Positions 17,576-25,691 of a stretch of 64,000 nucleotides of DNA are shown in pieces. The notes beneath the pieces were generated by a model that was given only the letters and a program-made list of their open reading frames with translations, had not been told where the DNA came from and made no database searches. A program made the position numbers and the translations under genes. This DNA is from a virus: positions 1 to 64,000 of IMG/VR virus record IMGVR_UViG_3300043823_000114, one strand, 5' to 3'. Positions within the stretch are counted from its first letter, which is position 1. Every line of letters starts with the position of its first letter.

Positions 17576-18392
17576 TCAATTCATCTGTTGCATAGTTCTT
17601 ATCGTGATAGTGTACTGGACTGTATTGATTTAAGTTGTTGATGCGAATAACATCACCATCTTGCTCATTCATCACTGTATCAATCCAACTTACTTGATCA
17701 CTCCACCCATTAAACCCCGATTTCATATGGACAAAGTTGATAAAGTCCATACTTGGCATAGTGACTGTTTCTTCACCCAACATCAATGCAGATAGTGCGT
17801 ATAACACATCTGTGCTAGGGCTATCTTCTATACAATTCTTCAAACCAGTTTTTACATACTCCCATTTATTACTAATATATCTTGCGGCATCGAAAAATTC
17901 TTTTGCTGGCCTGCTATATCTAAAGTACATCAATCCGTTATATACATTAGGCAAGTTGTTAGCATCAAAAAACTCACGGTACTTTTTAATCGTACGGTTT
18001 ATACCCATATAGTTTTTTGCATCGTAACTTAGACAAACATCCCGTAGTCTAAATGCAGTCCACCAGTGATCGATACTGCGAGTAAATAACAAGTCTGCTT
18101 CAAGTTTAATAGTCTCTTTAAACGGTGTAAAATACAGTGCATAGGCTTCTGCATCAAACGCAGATTGCCACTTCGACTCTGGATCATATCTGATATGATT
18201 GATATGATCAAATACCGCTTTATATTTGTCGGGAATATCAATTGGGCACACATTAGTCACCACAGCATACTTGGCATCAGTTTGTGTTGCTTTAACATTC
18301 AATGCTTGTAAGTAAGCTAAGCGAAGGTAATCTACTTCGCCCAAGTTTATAGCAAAAGTTAAAAATCCCTGTCCTGTTTTATCCTGTGACAT
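17538..18392 (-). CDS. Glycosyltransferase-like protein (GT-A, GT8-like)
   Basis: A 284-residue protein. The first strand GFLTFAINLGEVDYLRLAYLQAL, the YAVVTN strand and KLEADLLFTRSIDHWW, with an acidic E-A-D at residues 98-100, match the GT8-like plan: N-terminal nucleotide-binding fold followed by a metal-binding acidic motif. The downstream VYNGLMYFRYS resembles the acceptor-side strand of the family. The metal motif is EAD rather than DxD, so activity is not certain. A relative with an intact DVD motif is encoded just upstream (18379-19197). It overlaps that gene by 14 bases. Confidence 0.65.
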   Translation of the reverse strand: MSQDKTGQGFLTFAINLGEVDYLRLAYLQALNVKATQTDAKYAVVTNVCPIDIPDKYKAVFDHINHIRYDPESKWQSAFDAEAYALYFTPFKETIKLEADLLFTRSIDHWWTAFRLRDVCLSYDAKNYMGINRTIKKYREFFDANNLPNVYNGLMYFRYSRPAKEFFDAARYISNKWEYVKTGLKNCIEDSPSTDVLYALSALMLGEETVTMPSMDFINFVHMKSGFNGWSDQVSWIDTVMNEQDGDVIRINNLNQYSPVHYHDKNYATDELIEYYEQRVLARV

Positions 18393-19197
18393 CAGTTACA
18401 AAATCCTTAAATTGTGTTGATTGTAAGTAGGCCTTATCCATAACGTGAATGTTCTGCTGTGGCATCAATATGGGTTTTTTATTTGTAAAGTAAGCACGGA
18501 TGTTTTTGCTGTCTACTATTAATCTATCAACCTTATCTGTAATTGTAAACATCTTCCATGGAATATTATGTCCAGGATCTATATGATAACCGTTTAATAT
18601 AATATTGGCTATAGCAAATGCGTAATCGTTTCTGAAATTCCGTTCTCGGATGTTGTATAGTTTGCAATAGTAATCATAGTTGTCTTGTATTCTTTTGACA
18701 AGATCAAACAACATCTTTGTCTTATCTGATTTGTTGAATACAATAACAGTGGCCCAAATGAATGGCAAGCTGTAAGGACCCATCGATGAATATAAATCAC
18801 CATTGGATGAACTACTATAATAATGAAACGCATAATCTTTATTCAAGTCTATTAGTTTCAATAAACTATCATCTAACACAAGATAATCTACATCAAGTAA
18901 CACAGTGCTATCATATGGGCTAAGTTCATAGGCCAAGTAACGCCCAAAGTTCTTCCATTCAACTTGTTGATAAGAGACATCTAGTTTGATATTACCCGAT
19001 GCAACATCAACTCGGATCACTTGATCATATTCAAACTGTGGTTCAGCATCGTGATCTGTAATCAAAGTGATGGGTAGTTTCAAGTTTCGTTCAATAAGTT
19101 TGCTAGTATTATCTGCTATAGCAACATAATCTACACTTGTATTGAAAGCAAAAACTACAACACCCTTAGATTTTTCTGATTTTCTTGAGTTCTGCAT
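18379..19197 (-). CDS. Glycosyltransferase-like protein (GT-A, GT8-like, DVD motif)
   Basis: A 272-residue protein. GVVVFAFNTSVDYVAIA forms the first strand, PITLITDHD the second, and TVLLDVDYLVLDD contains the metal-binding D-x-D at residues 102-104. This is the order expected for GT8-type enzymes. FRNDYAFAIANIILNG is the segment that in this family contacts the acceptor. It is probably a cytoplasmic sugar transferase; donor and acceptor are unknown. It overlaps the upstream 105-residue gene by 32 bases and the downstream GT by 14. Confidence 0.7.
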   Translation of the reverse strand: MQNSRKSEKSKGVVVFAFNTSVDYVAIADNTSKLIERNLKLPITLITDHDAEPQFEYDQVIRVDVASGNIKLDVSYQQVEWKNFGRYLAYELSPYDSTVLLDVDYLVLDDSLLKLIDLNKDYAFHYYSSSSNGDLYSSMGPYSLPFIWATVIVFNKSDKTKMLFDLVKRIQDNYDYYCKLYNIRERNFRNDYAFAIANIILNGYHIDPGHNIPWKMFTITDKVDRLIVDSKNIRAYFTNKKPILMPQQNIHVMDKAYLQSTQFKDFVTDVTG

Positions 19198-19483
19198 GTT
19201 CTTGATGCCAACGGTTCATAACTTTTTGATAATGCTCAGTTGATAGATCCAGAAATTCTTTTTGGTTGATCTTTATCGGATTACCATAAGTATCTTCCAA
19301 AAACAATGCGTCTGCATCGCCTTGCCACATCATTACGAATGTATATTGGGCAGGATCTGCTTTGAACAATCCACCATTGTAGGCAAAATGTAAGTCTGTT
19401 TGGATTTTTTCCCGCAGAATACTACGATTAATTTGGTAATCTGTGGCTTGTTTGATTTGTTTTACAATATCTTCAGCATTCAT
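19166..19483 (-). CDS. Conserved phage hypothetical protein, first gene of the glycan operon
   Basis: A 105-residue soluble protein (MNAEDIVKQIKQATDYQINRS start). The middle part (LHFAYNGGLFKADP, FVMMWQGDADALFLEDTYGNPI) looks like a small alpha/beta fold. I recall similar short proteins in other T4-like phages but no function. It is the first gene after a strong sigma-70 promoter whose -10 box ends only 7 bases before the ATG. Its transcript would therefore be leaderless or nearly so, unless translation begins at a later codon. No Shine-Dalgarno is visible directly upstream. Confidence 0.75.
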   Translation of the reverse strand: MNAEDIVKQIKQATDYQINRSILREKIQTDLHFAYNGGLFKADPAQYTFVMMWQGDADALFLEDTYGNPIKINQKEFLDLSTEHYQKVMNRWHQEHAELKKIRKI

Positions 19484-19489
19484 CTATAT

Positions 19490-19518
19490 AGTATAAACGA
19501 ATGCTGTGTTATTGTCAA
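19490..19518 (-). promoter_or_regulatory. Sigma-70 type promoter for the glycan operon
   Basis: On the minus strand TTGACA (19518-19513) and TATACT (19495-19490) are separated by exactly 17 bases. This is a consensus -35 and a one-mismatch -10 for a host housekeeping sigma factor. It sits in the only intergenic gap between the fibre genes and the accessory operon, pointing into the latter. It indicates early, host-polymerase transcription of the operon, unlike the AATAAATA boxes before structural genes. Confidence 0.85.
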
Positions 19519-19522
19519 GAAA

Positions 19523-20476
19523 TTAGGCTACAATGATTGTGCCCCAAGTATTGGTCAAGTTGGTTGTTTCTGGGTTAACTATGTCAACACGGTGACTTAC
19601 AGTAACATTCAATGTGTCACCGCTACTACCATATAAACCAGAAGTTGTACTAGTGTGTGCTGAATAGTAGTTCAAATAAATTGTAATAACATTTCCATTG
19701 GCAGCATTTGAACCAGCTGTACCATTGGTTTGCCAGTATACTTTTACAAAGTCTCCGGAATAGGTACTACTTGTGGTAGTTACCTGTGTATAAGTAACAG
19801 CACTTGTAGTCAAACTATAATACCCAACGCTTGTATTATTGGTATTGACACTTCCACCAGAACCAGTTAAACCACTATTTGATACTGCACCAAATCCACT
19901 AACTCCGCCTAGGTTGGTACCAATTAATGTAACTGCATCTGCACTGCGACTTGTACCGTCGTTGTTTGTTACACCAGTGATTACTAGATTAATTTTTCCA
20001 CCAGCATTAAAGAAATAGCGTGCTTGGTCAACGCTTGCAAATGTTACAGTGCGTTGCGCAAATGTTGCTTCGCCATAAGTTGTATTATTAGTAGCAGTAA
20101 TACTACCAGTATAAACGGTTCCAGTTGTTGTGCCACCAGTTGATGCGGCATTTAATTTATTAGTATTGATTGTTCCGATAGAACTACTTAATGTACCCAA
20201 ATATGCAACTATACCGCCCGCAGTAGGAGCACCGATGCCTGTACCGCTACCGCTTTGGTGAGTACTAATAGTATTCAATGTATTAACTGCTGTTGCCCAC
20301 TGTGTAGCTGTAACTAGACCAGTTGTTGAAGCAGATTGTGATAGTGCTGTTTGTCCGTAACCAAACTGCCCATTACCAGTAGACCAAACATAGTTGATAG
20401 TACCAGATGTGGTTGCTGTACCAACAAAGTTATTATAGTCTGTTGCCGCGATTAAGCCACCCTGTGAGTATGACAT
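19523..20476 (-). CDS. Virion structural protein, probable tail fibre component
   Basis: A 317-residue protein of low charge, very rich in Thr, Ser, Gly and Asn, typical of phage fibres and adhesins. The N-terminus (SYSQGGLIAATDYNNF, WSTGNGQFGYGQTAL) is repeat-like and the C-terminus ends in a beta-rich segment (DTLNVTVSHRVDIVNPETT). A precise family is not recognised. It is the last gene of the late fibre module, 11 bases after the 401-residue fibre gene and just before the early promoter of the glycan operon. A Shine-Dalgarno-like AAGGAT precedes the ATG. Confidence 0.7.
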   Translation of the reverse strand: MSYSQGGLIAATDYNNFVGTATTSGTINYVWSTGNGQFGYGQTALSQSASTTGLVTATQWATAVNTLNTISTHQSGSGTGIGAPTAGGIVAYLGTLSSSIGTINTNKLNAASTGGTTTGTVYTGSITATNNTTYGEATFAQRTVTFASVDQARYFFNAGGKINLVITGVTNNDGTSRSADAVTLIGTNLGGVSGFGAVSNSGLTGSGGSVNTNNTSVGYYSLTTSAVTYTQVTTTSSTYSGDFVKVYWQTNGTAGSNAANGNVITIYLNYYSAHTSTTSGLYGSSGDTLNVTVSHRVDIVNPETTNLTNTWGTIIVA

Positions 20477-20487
20477 TTTCTATATCC

Positions 20488-21693
20488 TTAGGAATTCAAT
20501 TTAACTACTGCTTCGACTATACCTTCGCCGACAGTATCTTTATTTTCTAAAGAACGCCCGATGACGTTCCATGCATTAATTTCTGATTTTTTACCTGCTC
20601 GTGCTAGACCATTACCAGCACTGACCAATCTATCGCCTTTTTGTACACGCCCGATAACATTGACTGGAACACGCCCTTGAACTGCAACTGGGGGATGAGT
20701 ATCGTCACCACCAACTCTACTGTTCATAACAAAGGCTGCTTGAGTACTTATCACCCCGAAGACATCTTCGCTCAATTCTTCCACTGCCGCAGTGATTTCA
20801 GCAACCCCACCCAATTCTACAACTGTACCCGGAGCATAAGCAATATCTGATTCAAAGCGTTCTGCCAAGTCAGCGTATTGTGCGTGAATACTTGTTCCAT
20901 AAATGTTATTCCACCAAGCAGTTACACTACCTAGATTATATACTAAGTTAGCGGCGGGTACAACATTACTGGAAAACAACTGTGTTGGCTCCACTGGTAA
21001 TACTACGTTACCAGAAAATACTACGTTACCAGAGAATGTTGCTGAGTTAGCAACTAATGAACTAGTAATTGTTGAACTAGCAGTTATGTTACCGATATTA
21101 GCTGAAGGGCTAATTAAAGCTGTTAATAAGTTTATACCAGGATATATTGTCGTGAATGGAGATCCGCTGATTGGATTGAAAGCGTTAGCATCTGAACTAA
21201 CTGTTCCAACCAGTTTATTGTTAACAATAATGTTTCCCACTGTGTGATTTGTTGACCCGTCGCTAACAACAAACCCAATCAAACTCGTAATTGCCGCTCC
21301 AGGGGGAGTTGCAGGACCGATTGCTATCCACTGTGAGCCATTATAAACACTAAACTGTGTTGTAGATGTATTCCACCAGAAGTCTCCAGTAACTGGATTT
21401 ACTGGGGCCACTGAACCAGTCAGACTACTACTAATAACTTTCCAGTTAGTACCTTGCCATATATTCAAATGTCTATTAACGCTGTCCCACCACAATTGAC
21501 CAACTAGTGGATTAGCTGGTGCAGTCGCACTGCTAAAATTCTCTAGCATGTGAATAAAGTTTTCGTTGAGAAACGCACCGTATCCAGCAAAGTTTCTGCC
21601 TACTAGATTCAAACTAGTAGTTGTAGAATCCTCTGTACCATCTGCTAGAGTTAATAATGCAGTGCCGTTTGTTAGTGTTAGATTATATGCCAT
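20488..21693 (-). CDS. Tail fibre protein with YADLAER C-terminal domain
   Basis: A 401-residue fibre. Residues about 1-130 contain tandem segments ending in QLWWDS, DFWWNTS and QWIAIGP, shared with the protein at 25692-26873, and probably form the virion-attachment part. The C-terminal 130 residues start with HAQYADLAERFESD and end in EGIVEAVVKLNS. This domain is related to the peptidase G2 / intramolecular chaperone type at fibre tips and is shared with 27568-28602. The domain may cleave itself after trimerisation, but that is known only for relatives. A late-promoter-like CATAAATATA lies 18 bases upstream. Confidence 0.75.
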   Translation of the reverse strand: MAYNLTLTNGTALLTLADGTEDSTTTSLNLVGRNFAGYGAFLNENFIHMLENFSSATAPANPLVGQLWWDSVNRHLNIWQGTNWKVISSSLTGSVAPVNPVTGDFWWNTSTTQFSVYNGSQWIAIGPATPPGAAITSLIGFVVSDGSTNHTVGNIIVNNKLVGTVSSDANAFNPISGSPFTTIYPGINLLTALISPSANIGNITASSTITSSLVANSATFSGNVVFSGNVVLPVEPTQLFSSNVVPAANLVYNLGSVTAWWNNIYGTSIHAQYADLAERFESDIAYAPGTVVELGGVAEITAAVEELSEDVFGVISTQAAFVMNSRVGGDDTHPPVAVQGRVPVNVIGRVQKGDRLVSAGNGLARAGKKSEINAWNVIGRSLENKDTVGEGIVEAVVKLNS

Positions 21694-21710
21694 GGTATTT
21701 TTTAACTGTT

Positions 21711-21723
21711 CTTATATTTATGC
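21711..21723 (-). promoter_or_regulatory. Late promoter-like box GCATAAATATAAG
   Basis: Minus-strand CATAAATATA just after the stop of the 82-residue gene and 18 bases before the 401-residue fibre gene. It fits the A/T-ATAAATA consensus found before other structural genes here and resembles the T4 late promoter TATAAATA. Confidence 0.55.
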
Positions 21724-21726
21724 ACG

Positions 21727-21975
21727 TTATGAAGGTACTCCAGTTCCCCACCAGATTAAGACCGCCCCATTCTCTGCTGGGAGACCCACATTATTAACAT
21801 CTCCGCCATTGCCCCCATTTCCGTAAGGCCCGTAAGTATTCGTGCCCAGAGTCACTGTGGCGCTATTAGTTCCACCTACACCACCGGGTTCATATTCATT
21901 ACTATTAGAGTCTGGTCCGTTTGACCCATTAGCCCCATTTGGGCTACCACCTGCTCCACCTGCTCCACCTGGCAT
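21727..21975 (-). CDS. Glycine-rich adhesin-like small protein
   Basis: An 82-residue protein that is almost entirely glycine-rich repeats (PGGAGGAGG, PGGVGG, NGGNGG) and ends with GAVLIWWGTGVPS. The composition resembles glycine-rich loops of T4-type gp38 receptor-binding tips and the C-terminal tail of the S53 protein encoded nearby. The strong GAGGAG Shine-Dalgarno close to the ATG supports translation. A role at the fibre tip is an inference from composition and location among fibre genes. It could also be a fragment of a longer ancestral glycine-rich protein. Confidence 0.65.
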   Translation of the reverse strand: MPGGAGGAGGSPNGANGSNGPDSNSNEYEPGGVGGTNSATVTLGTNTYGPYGNGGNGGDVNNVGLPAENGAVLIWWGTGVPS

Positions 21976-21976
21976 A

Positions 21977-22960
21977 TTATTTCTCCTCAGAACGTTTATT
22001 TTGCCAAAGTTCTAGCAACTTGGGCCATTGTTTTAGCTCATATTGTTCATGTAAATTGGCGGCTTCGATCAATCTAAGATGTTGAAAATCTTGTTCATCA
22101 ATACCCAAATCATCTCTGTTACCATTTTCTAGAACAGTGGGTCTATCGATTGTGGCGAACAATTTCACTAATCTAGTGGCCTCTGTACCAATCACATTTT
22201 CCAATCTACCAATTTCGTCAAATTTTAAACTTTGATATTTAAACGCATTGGTGCCGAATACTGAATGTGCGCCACCTGCCAAGCACACTGATTTTTCAGC
22301 TTTGGCATCCATCAGCAAATCATATGTATTTAACAGATGTCTGGCCAAATTTAAAGACTTATGTGGTTGTATAGTTGCCCCAATTTCTTCTAAAAATGTT
22401 TGTAGATTATCTCTATCCGTGTCTGCATCCATCCTCGCACATTTAAACATTAAAGTTCTGCGCTGTTCTGGACAAATACGAGTTACACCACGAGCACAAT
22501 GCCACTGATTACCATTGAATATTACTGCTCTATTAAACTTGGGCATAGTTGACACTGATATTTCATCTTTGTCGAATATCACAGTTTCCCCAGCCCATTC
22601 ACGGTGCCATTGTTTGTTCATGTATACCACAACAGTAACATCTTGCTCTCTTGCACTATCACGATGCGGATAACCCTCTACCCCATAAGTATGAGCATTG
22701 GCATAACACCGTATTAATCTGTAATCAGGTAAATGATTAGTTTTTATATAGTTCCATGCTTTGGCAGCAATATCTGGTAAACGATCAGATATATCTAGCC
22801 CATTTGAAATATCTGTTTTTGTGAGATCAAAGTTCCAATGAGAATATTCGATTTTTTCATGCGATCTCCACCCATACTGCCAAGTAACTCTAGATAAAAA
22901 TGTACCCAGTCTGTCTGCTACATCCGACGGAAGAAAATCATCAACAATTTTAGTCTCCAC
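21977..22960 (-). CDS. 2-oxoglutarate/Fe(II)-dependent dioxygenase (prolyl-hydroxylase type)
   Basis: A 327-residue protein. Residues about 60-170 form the double-stranded beta-helix: iron ligands His99-Arg-Asp101 in GYPHRDSAR and His154 in NQWHCARGV, with 2OG-binding Arg167/168 in QRRTLMFK. An AGETVIFDKDE strand lies between. The C-terminal 150 residues are helical and unassigned. I chose the GTG at 22960 because the frame upstream is only the alternate reading of the S53 protein's glycine-rich tail and an SD-like GGAGGTGA lies 5 bases before this GTG. The gene overlaps the S53 stop by 11 bases. Such oxygenases are common in T4-like phages; hydroxylation of a virion protein or nucleotide is possible, target unknown. 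Confidence 0.85.
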   Translation of the reverse strand: METKIVDDFLPSDVADRLGTFLSRVTWQYGWRSHEKIEYSHWNFDLTKTDISNGLDISDRLPDIAAKAWNYIKTNHLPDYRLIRCYANAHTYGVEGYPHRDSAREQDVTVVVYMNKQWHREWAGETVIFDKDEISVSTMPKFNRAVIFNGNQWHCARGVTRICPEQRRTLMFKCARMDADTDRDNLQTFLEEIGATIQPHKSLNLARHLLNTYDLLMDAKAEKSVCLAGGAHSVFGTNAFKYQSLKFDEIGRLENVIGTEATRLVKLFATIDRPTVLENGNRDDLGIDEQDFQHLRLIEAANLHEQYELKQWPKLLELWQNKRSEEK

Positions 22961-25688
22961 CCCCGTCACCTCCGCCACCACTGTCAGAACCACCACCATC
23001 ACCAGTACCACCACCATCACCATAATAATATGGCGGACTTGATGATGCCCCACTTCCCGCTCCACCACCATTTATAGTCACAGTACCAAAACTTCCACTG
23101 ATAGTAGTATTTTCTCCTAGATTCCCCACACCAGCATTTAGCTGAGTTCTAGTGTTCCATATAAGATTATTACTTGGATCATATATTGCCACACCAACCC
23201 CACCCGGGCCACCCTGATTCAACATGTTAAGATAGATTCTATGATCACCCTGAGTGGCAGAGAAAGTTTGTGACACTGTAGTAGTATAGTCATCACTCTG
23301 CGTTAAAAGTGTTCCATCTATGAATACTTGCACTAGATTATCCGCGGATGCTGTAACAGTATAAGTTCCCGTTACAGGTGCAGTCCAGACTCTAGTCATA
23401 TTTTGATATATACCAACTGGATCTACTCCGTTAGGATTGACCCAAACCCCATAAGTGTTCAAAAAAGTACCCCACGCACCAGGATCTGTTACTGGATATA
23501 CAGTAGTTGCATTTACTGTTGTTGGACTATCTCCGCTATCTCCCACCACGATAGTCAATGTTTCGCCCGGTGTTACTGTGACACTGGTGCTTTCTTGATA
23601 GCCACCCGAGCCACCGCCACCGCCACCGCCACCATAATTGCCCACACCTGAGCCACCCGAGCCACCTCCGCCAACAGCAAGATAGTTTATTTTATGTAAG
23701 TGATCGGGAACAGTCCAATAATATGTACCAGGGTTGTCGAATAACTGGACTCCGTTTAATTGCGTGACTGTGATATTTACTGGTATCGGGAAGCTCGGAA
23801 TGCCGTTATTGGCATTACTAGAAACAATTGCGAAATCAACATATTCACCAGCTGATAGTGTAGAAATACTATTCGCATAAAACTGTGCGCTGGCTCCAGG
23901 AATAATATTACCAGAAGTAAATCCAGATACTACAAAATAACCATACTGACTTGTAATTGAAGCAATATTTAAGTTTGCACCATTACCAACGTTTTGTATG
24001 GTGACTGTGGTAATCCCTCGTTCATTTAAATAAGCAGATATTGAAGTAGGCCCGCTCGGTATAGAGATTGCGGCATAATCTGGAATTACCGTGACTGTTT
24101 GATTTATTGTAGCATTAGCATATCCCAAATAACCTATATAATTCGTAAATTGTATATTTCCAGAATATGAACCTATAGTATTACCAGAAACATAGAAAGT
24201 TAAAGGAGTTGAATTGCCAGGAGTTATTGTTACTGGAAAAGTTGGACCATTAGTGGTATAGTTGCCAACACTATCATTGTATACCACATTGTTAATAGTT
24301 AAATCATAATCACCAGTATTAGTAACAACTAAAGTTGACCCAGTATCTGGAAAATTTTGATAATAACTATGTCCCAGAGAAGATGTATTGGGGCTGAAAA
24401 TTCCCTTAGGCGTTGGATAAATTCTCTCCCAAGTACCATCATTATGTGCGACCCATCCAGTTTGCACAGGATGCCAAGTATTGTCAGCGTTGTATATCCA
24501 CATACCCTTTAAAGGGTCCCAAGTGCCTGCGTTATCTATGTATGTGACACCTAGCCCATACTTGATTGCTGAATTTGGAATCGATCTTTCGAAGACCGCC
24601 AACAGCATACTACCAATTGGACTACCCAACCCAGTAACTGGATCCCAAGTCGATGAAGTGACGTCATATCCGCTAGCTATAAAACTAGCATCATTTGTGC
24701 CAGATATGATTTTAGTAAAGGCAGATTTATTAGAGTAAAAATAATCCCGGGTCACTAGACCGAATCGGCGCTTTAATAAGGATTTATATCTAGCTAAAAT
24801 CCCCGCCATTACTGGACACGAAAAACTTGTACCAATATATCCAGTTTGAATACTTCCATTAAAATAAAATCCGTAACCCTCCATTGGAACTGCAATGTCT
24901 GGCACCCCACGAGTTGATAATGTATTTGTAGTACCCGTAATCGTCGTGTAAGTCAAACCAGTCTGCCAACTTGGGCAAGGAATATATTTACTAATGCCAC
25001 CACCAGAGTCACTATCTGCTAGTTCTCCGGTAATGTTTCCACTATTGTCTTGTGTAACTTTTGTTCCACCAACAGCCACAACATATTCACTAGACGCAGG
25101 CCAGTTAACCAATTCTTGACTATCTTGTTGCTGATCCTCACTACCGTAATCGCCACTGGCCGCTAAAATCGTAACACCCTGGTTGATATAACTTTGTATA
25201 TCTGATTCCGCCGAAGTTAGATACGATGCGTCATTTGTTGCCCAACTAATACTAACAATGTCACACCCATCAGCCACTGCGGCAACAACGGCATTCGCAA
25301 GGCTCGATACTGTTTGTTGTCCTATATATATGACGATGTTAGCAGACGGGACAACACTAGCAACACAATACAAATCCAATGTATTTTCTAGACTGGCGAC
25401 GCCTGCTGTTGTTAACAAGTTAGAACTAAATGTACCCAAAGCCCCGTCAATTGTAACTTGATGAATATTAGGAGCAGTGAGTCCAATGGCAGTCATTGAT
25501 GCGTTTAAATCAGACTGTTGGAACCCACCACCCAAACTAATAATGCCAACTTTTGTTCCGGCACCAGTACTTGCTGGGATATTGTAGTAGTTTGCAACTT
25601 GTGGCGGACTAATGTTGCCTAATGGCCCAAGTGATATACTTGGCACAGCAATCTGTTTAAACTGTGGAGTTACGGTACTAATATTCAT
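22950..25688 (-). CDS. Sedolisin (S53) serine peptidase fused to adhesin-like domains, virion module
   Basis: A 912-residue protein. Residues about 25-370 are a complete sedolisin catalytic domain: Glu101 and Asp105 in LENTLDLYC, the oxyanion Asp180 in SGDYGS, Ser288 in GTSFSCPVMAG, and a C-terminal calcium-site-like TWDPVTGLGSP. Asp180 to Ser288 is 108 residues, matching Asp170-Ser278 of sedolisin. The usual N-terminal inhibitory prodomain is missing, since the catalytic fold begins within 30 residues of the start. Beyond it come a WDPLKG/YNADNTWHP segment, Ig-like beta domains (about 430-640), a PA14-like segment (TYTVTASADNLVQVFIDG) and a glycine-rich end. Its place among fibre genes suggests a protease displayed on the particle; the target is unknown. 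Confidence 0.85.
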   Translation of the reverse strand: MNISTVTPQFKQIAVPSISLGPLGNISPPQVANYYNIPASTGAGTKVGIISLGGGFQQSDLNASMTAIGLTAPNIHQVTIDGALGTFSSNLLTTAGVASLENTLDLYCVASVVPSANIVIYIGQQTVSSLANAVVAAVADGCDIVSISWATNDASYLTSAESDIQSYINQGVTILAASGDYGSEDQQQDSQELVNWPASSEYVVAVGGTKVTQDNSGNITGELADSDSGGGISKYIPCPSWQTGLTYTTITGTTNTLSTRGVPDIAVPMEGYGFYFNGSIQTGYIGTSFSCPVMAGILARYKSLLKRRFGLVTRDYFYSNKSAFTKIISGTNDASFIASGYDVTSSTWDPVTGLGSPIGSMLLAVFERSIPNSAIKYGLGVTYIDNAGTWDPLKGMWIYNADNTWHPVQTGWVAHNDGTWERIYPTPKGIFSPNTSSLGHSYYQNFPDTGSTLVVTNTGDYDLTINNVVYNDSVGNYTTNGPTFPVTITPGNSTPLTFYVSGNTIGSYSGNIQFTNYIGYLGYANATINQTVTVIPDYAAISIPSGPTSISAYLNERGITTVTIQNVGNGANLNIASITSQYGYFVVSGFTSGNIIPGASAQFYANSISTLSAGEYVDFAIVSSNANNGIPSFPIPVNITVTQLNGVQLFDNPGTYYWTVPDHLHKINYLAVGGGGSGGSGVGNYGGGGGGGGSGGYQESTSVTVTPGETLTIVVGDSGDSPTTVNATTVYPVTDPGAWGTFLNTYGVWVNPNGVDPVGIYQNMTRVWTAPVTGTYTVTASADNLVQVFIDGTLLTQSDDYTTTVSQTFSATQGDHRIYLNMLNQGGPGGVGVAIYDPSNNLIWNTRTQLNAGVGNLGENTTISGSFGTVTINGGGAGSGASSSPPYYYGDGGGTGDGGGSDSGGGGDGGGD

Positions 25689-25691
25689 AGT

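Noticed and set aside
21977-23071. Oxygenase start at 23071 with a Val/Met-rich leader
   Set aside because: The first 37 residues are only the alternate reading of the glycine-rich tail of the S53 gene; the GTG at 22960 with its own ribosome site fits the domain boundary.
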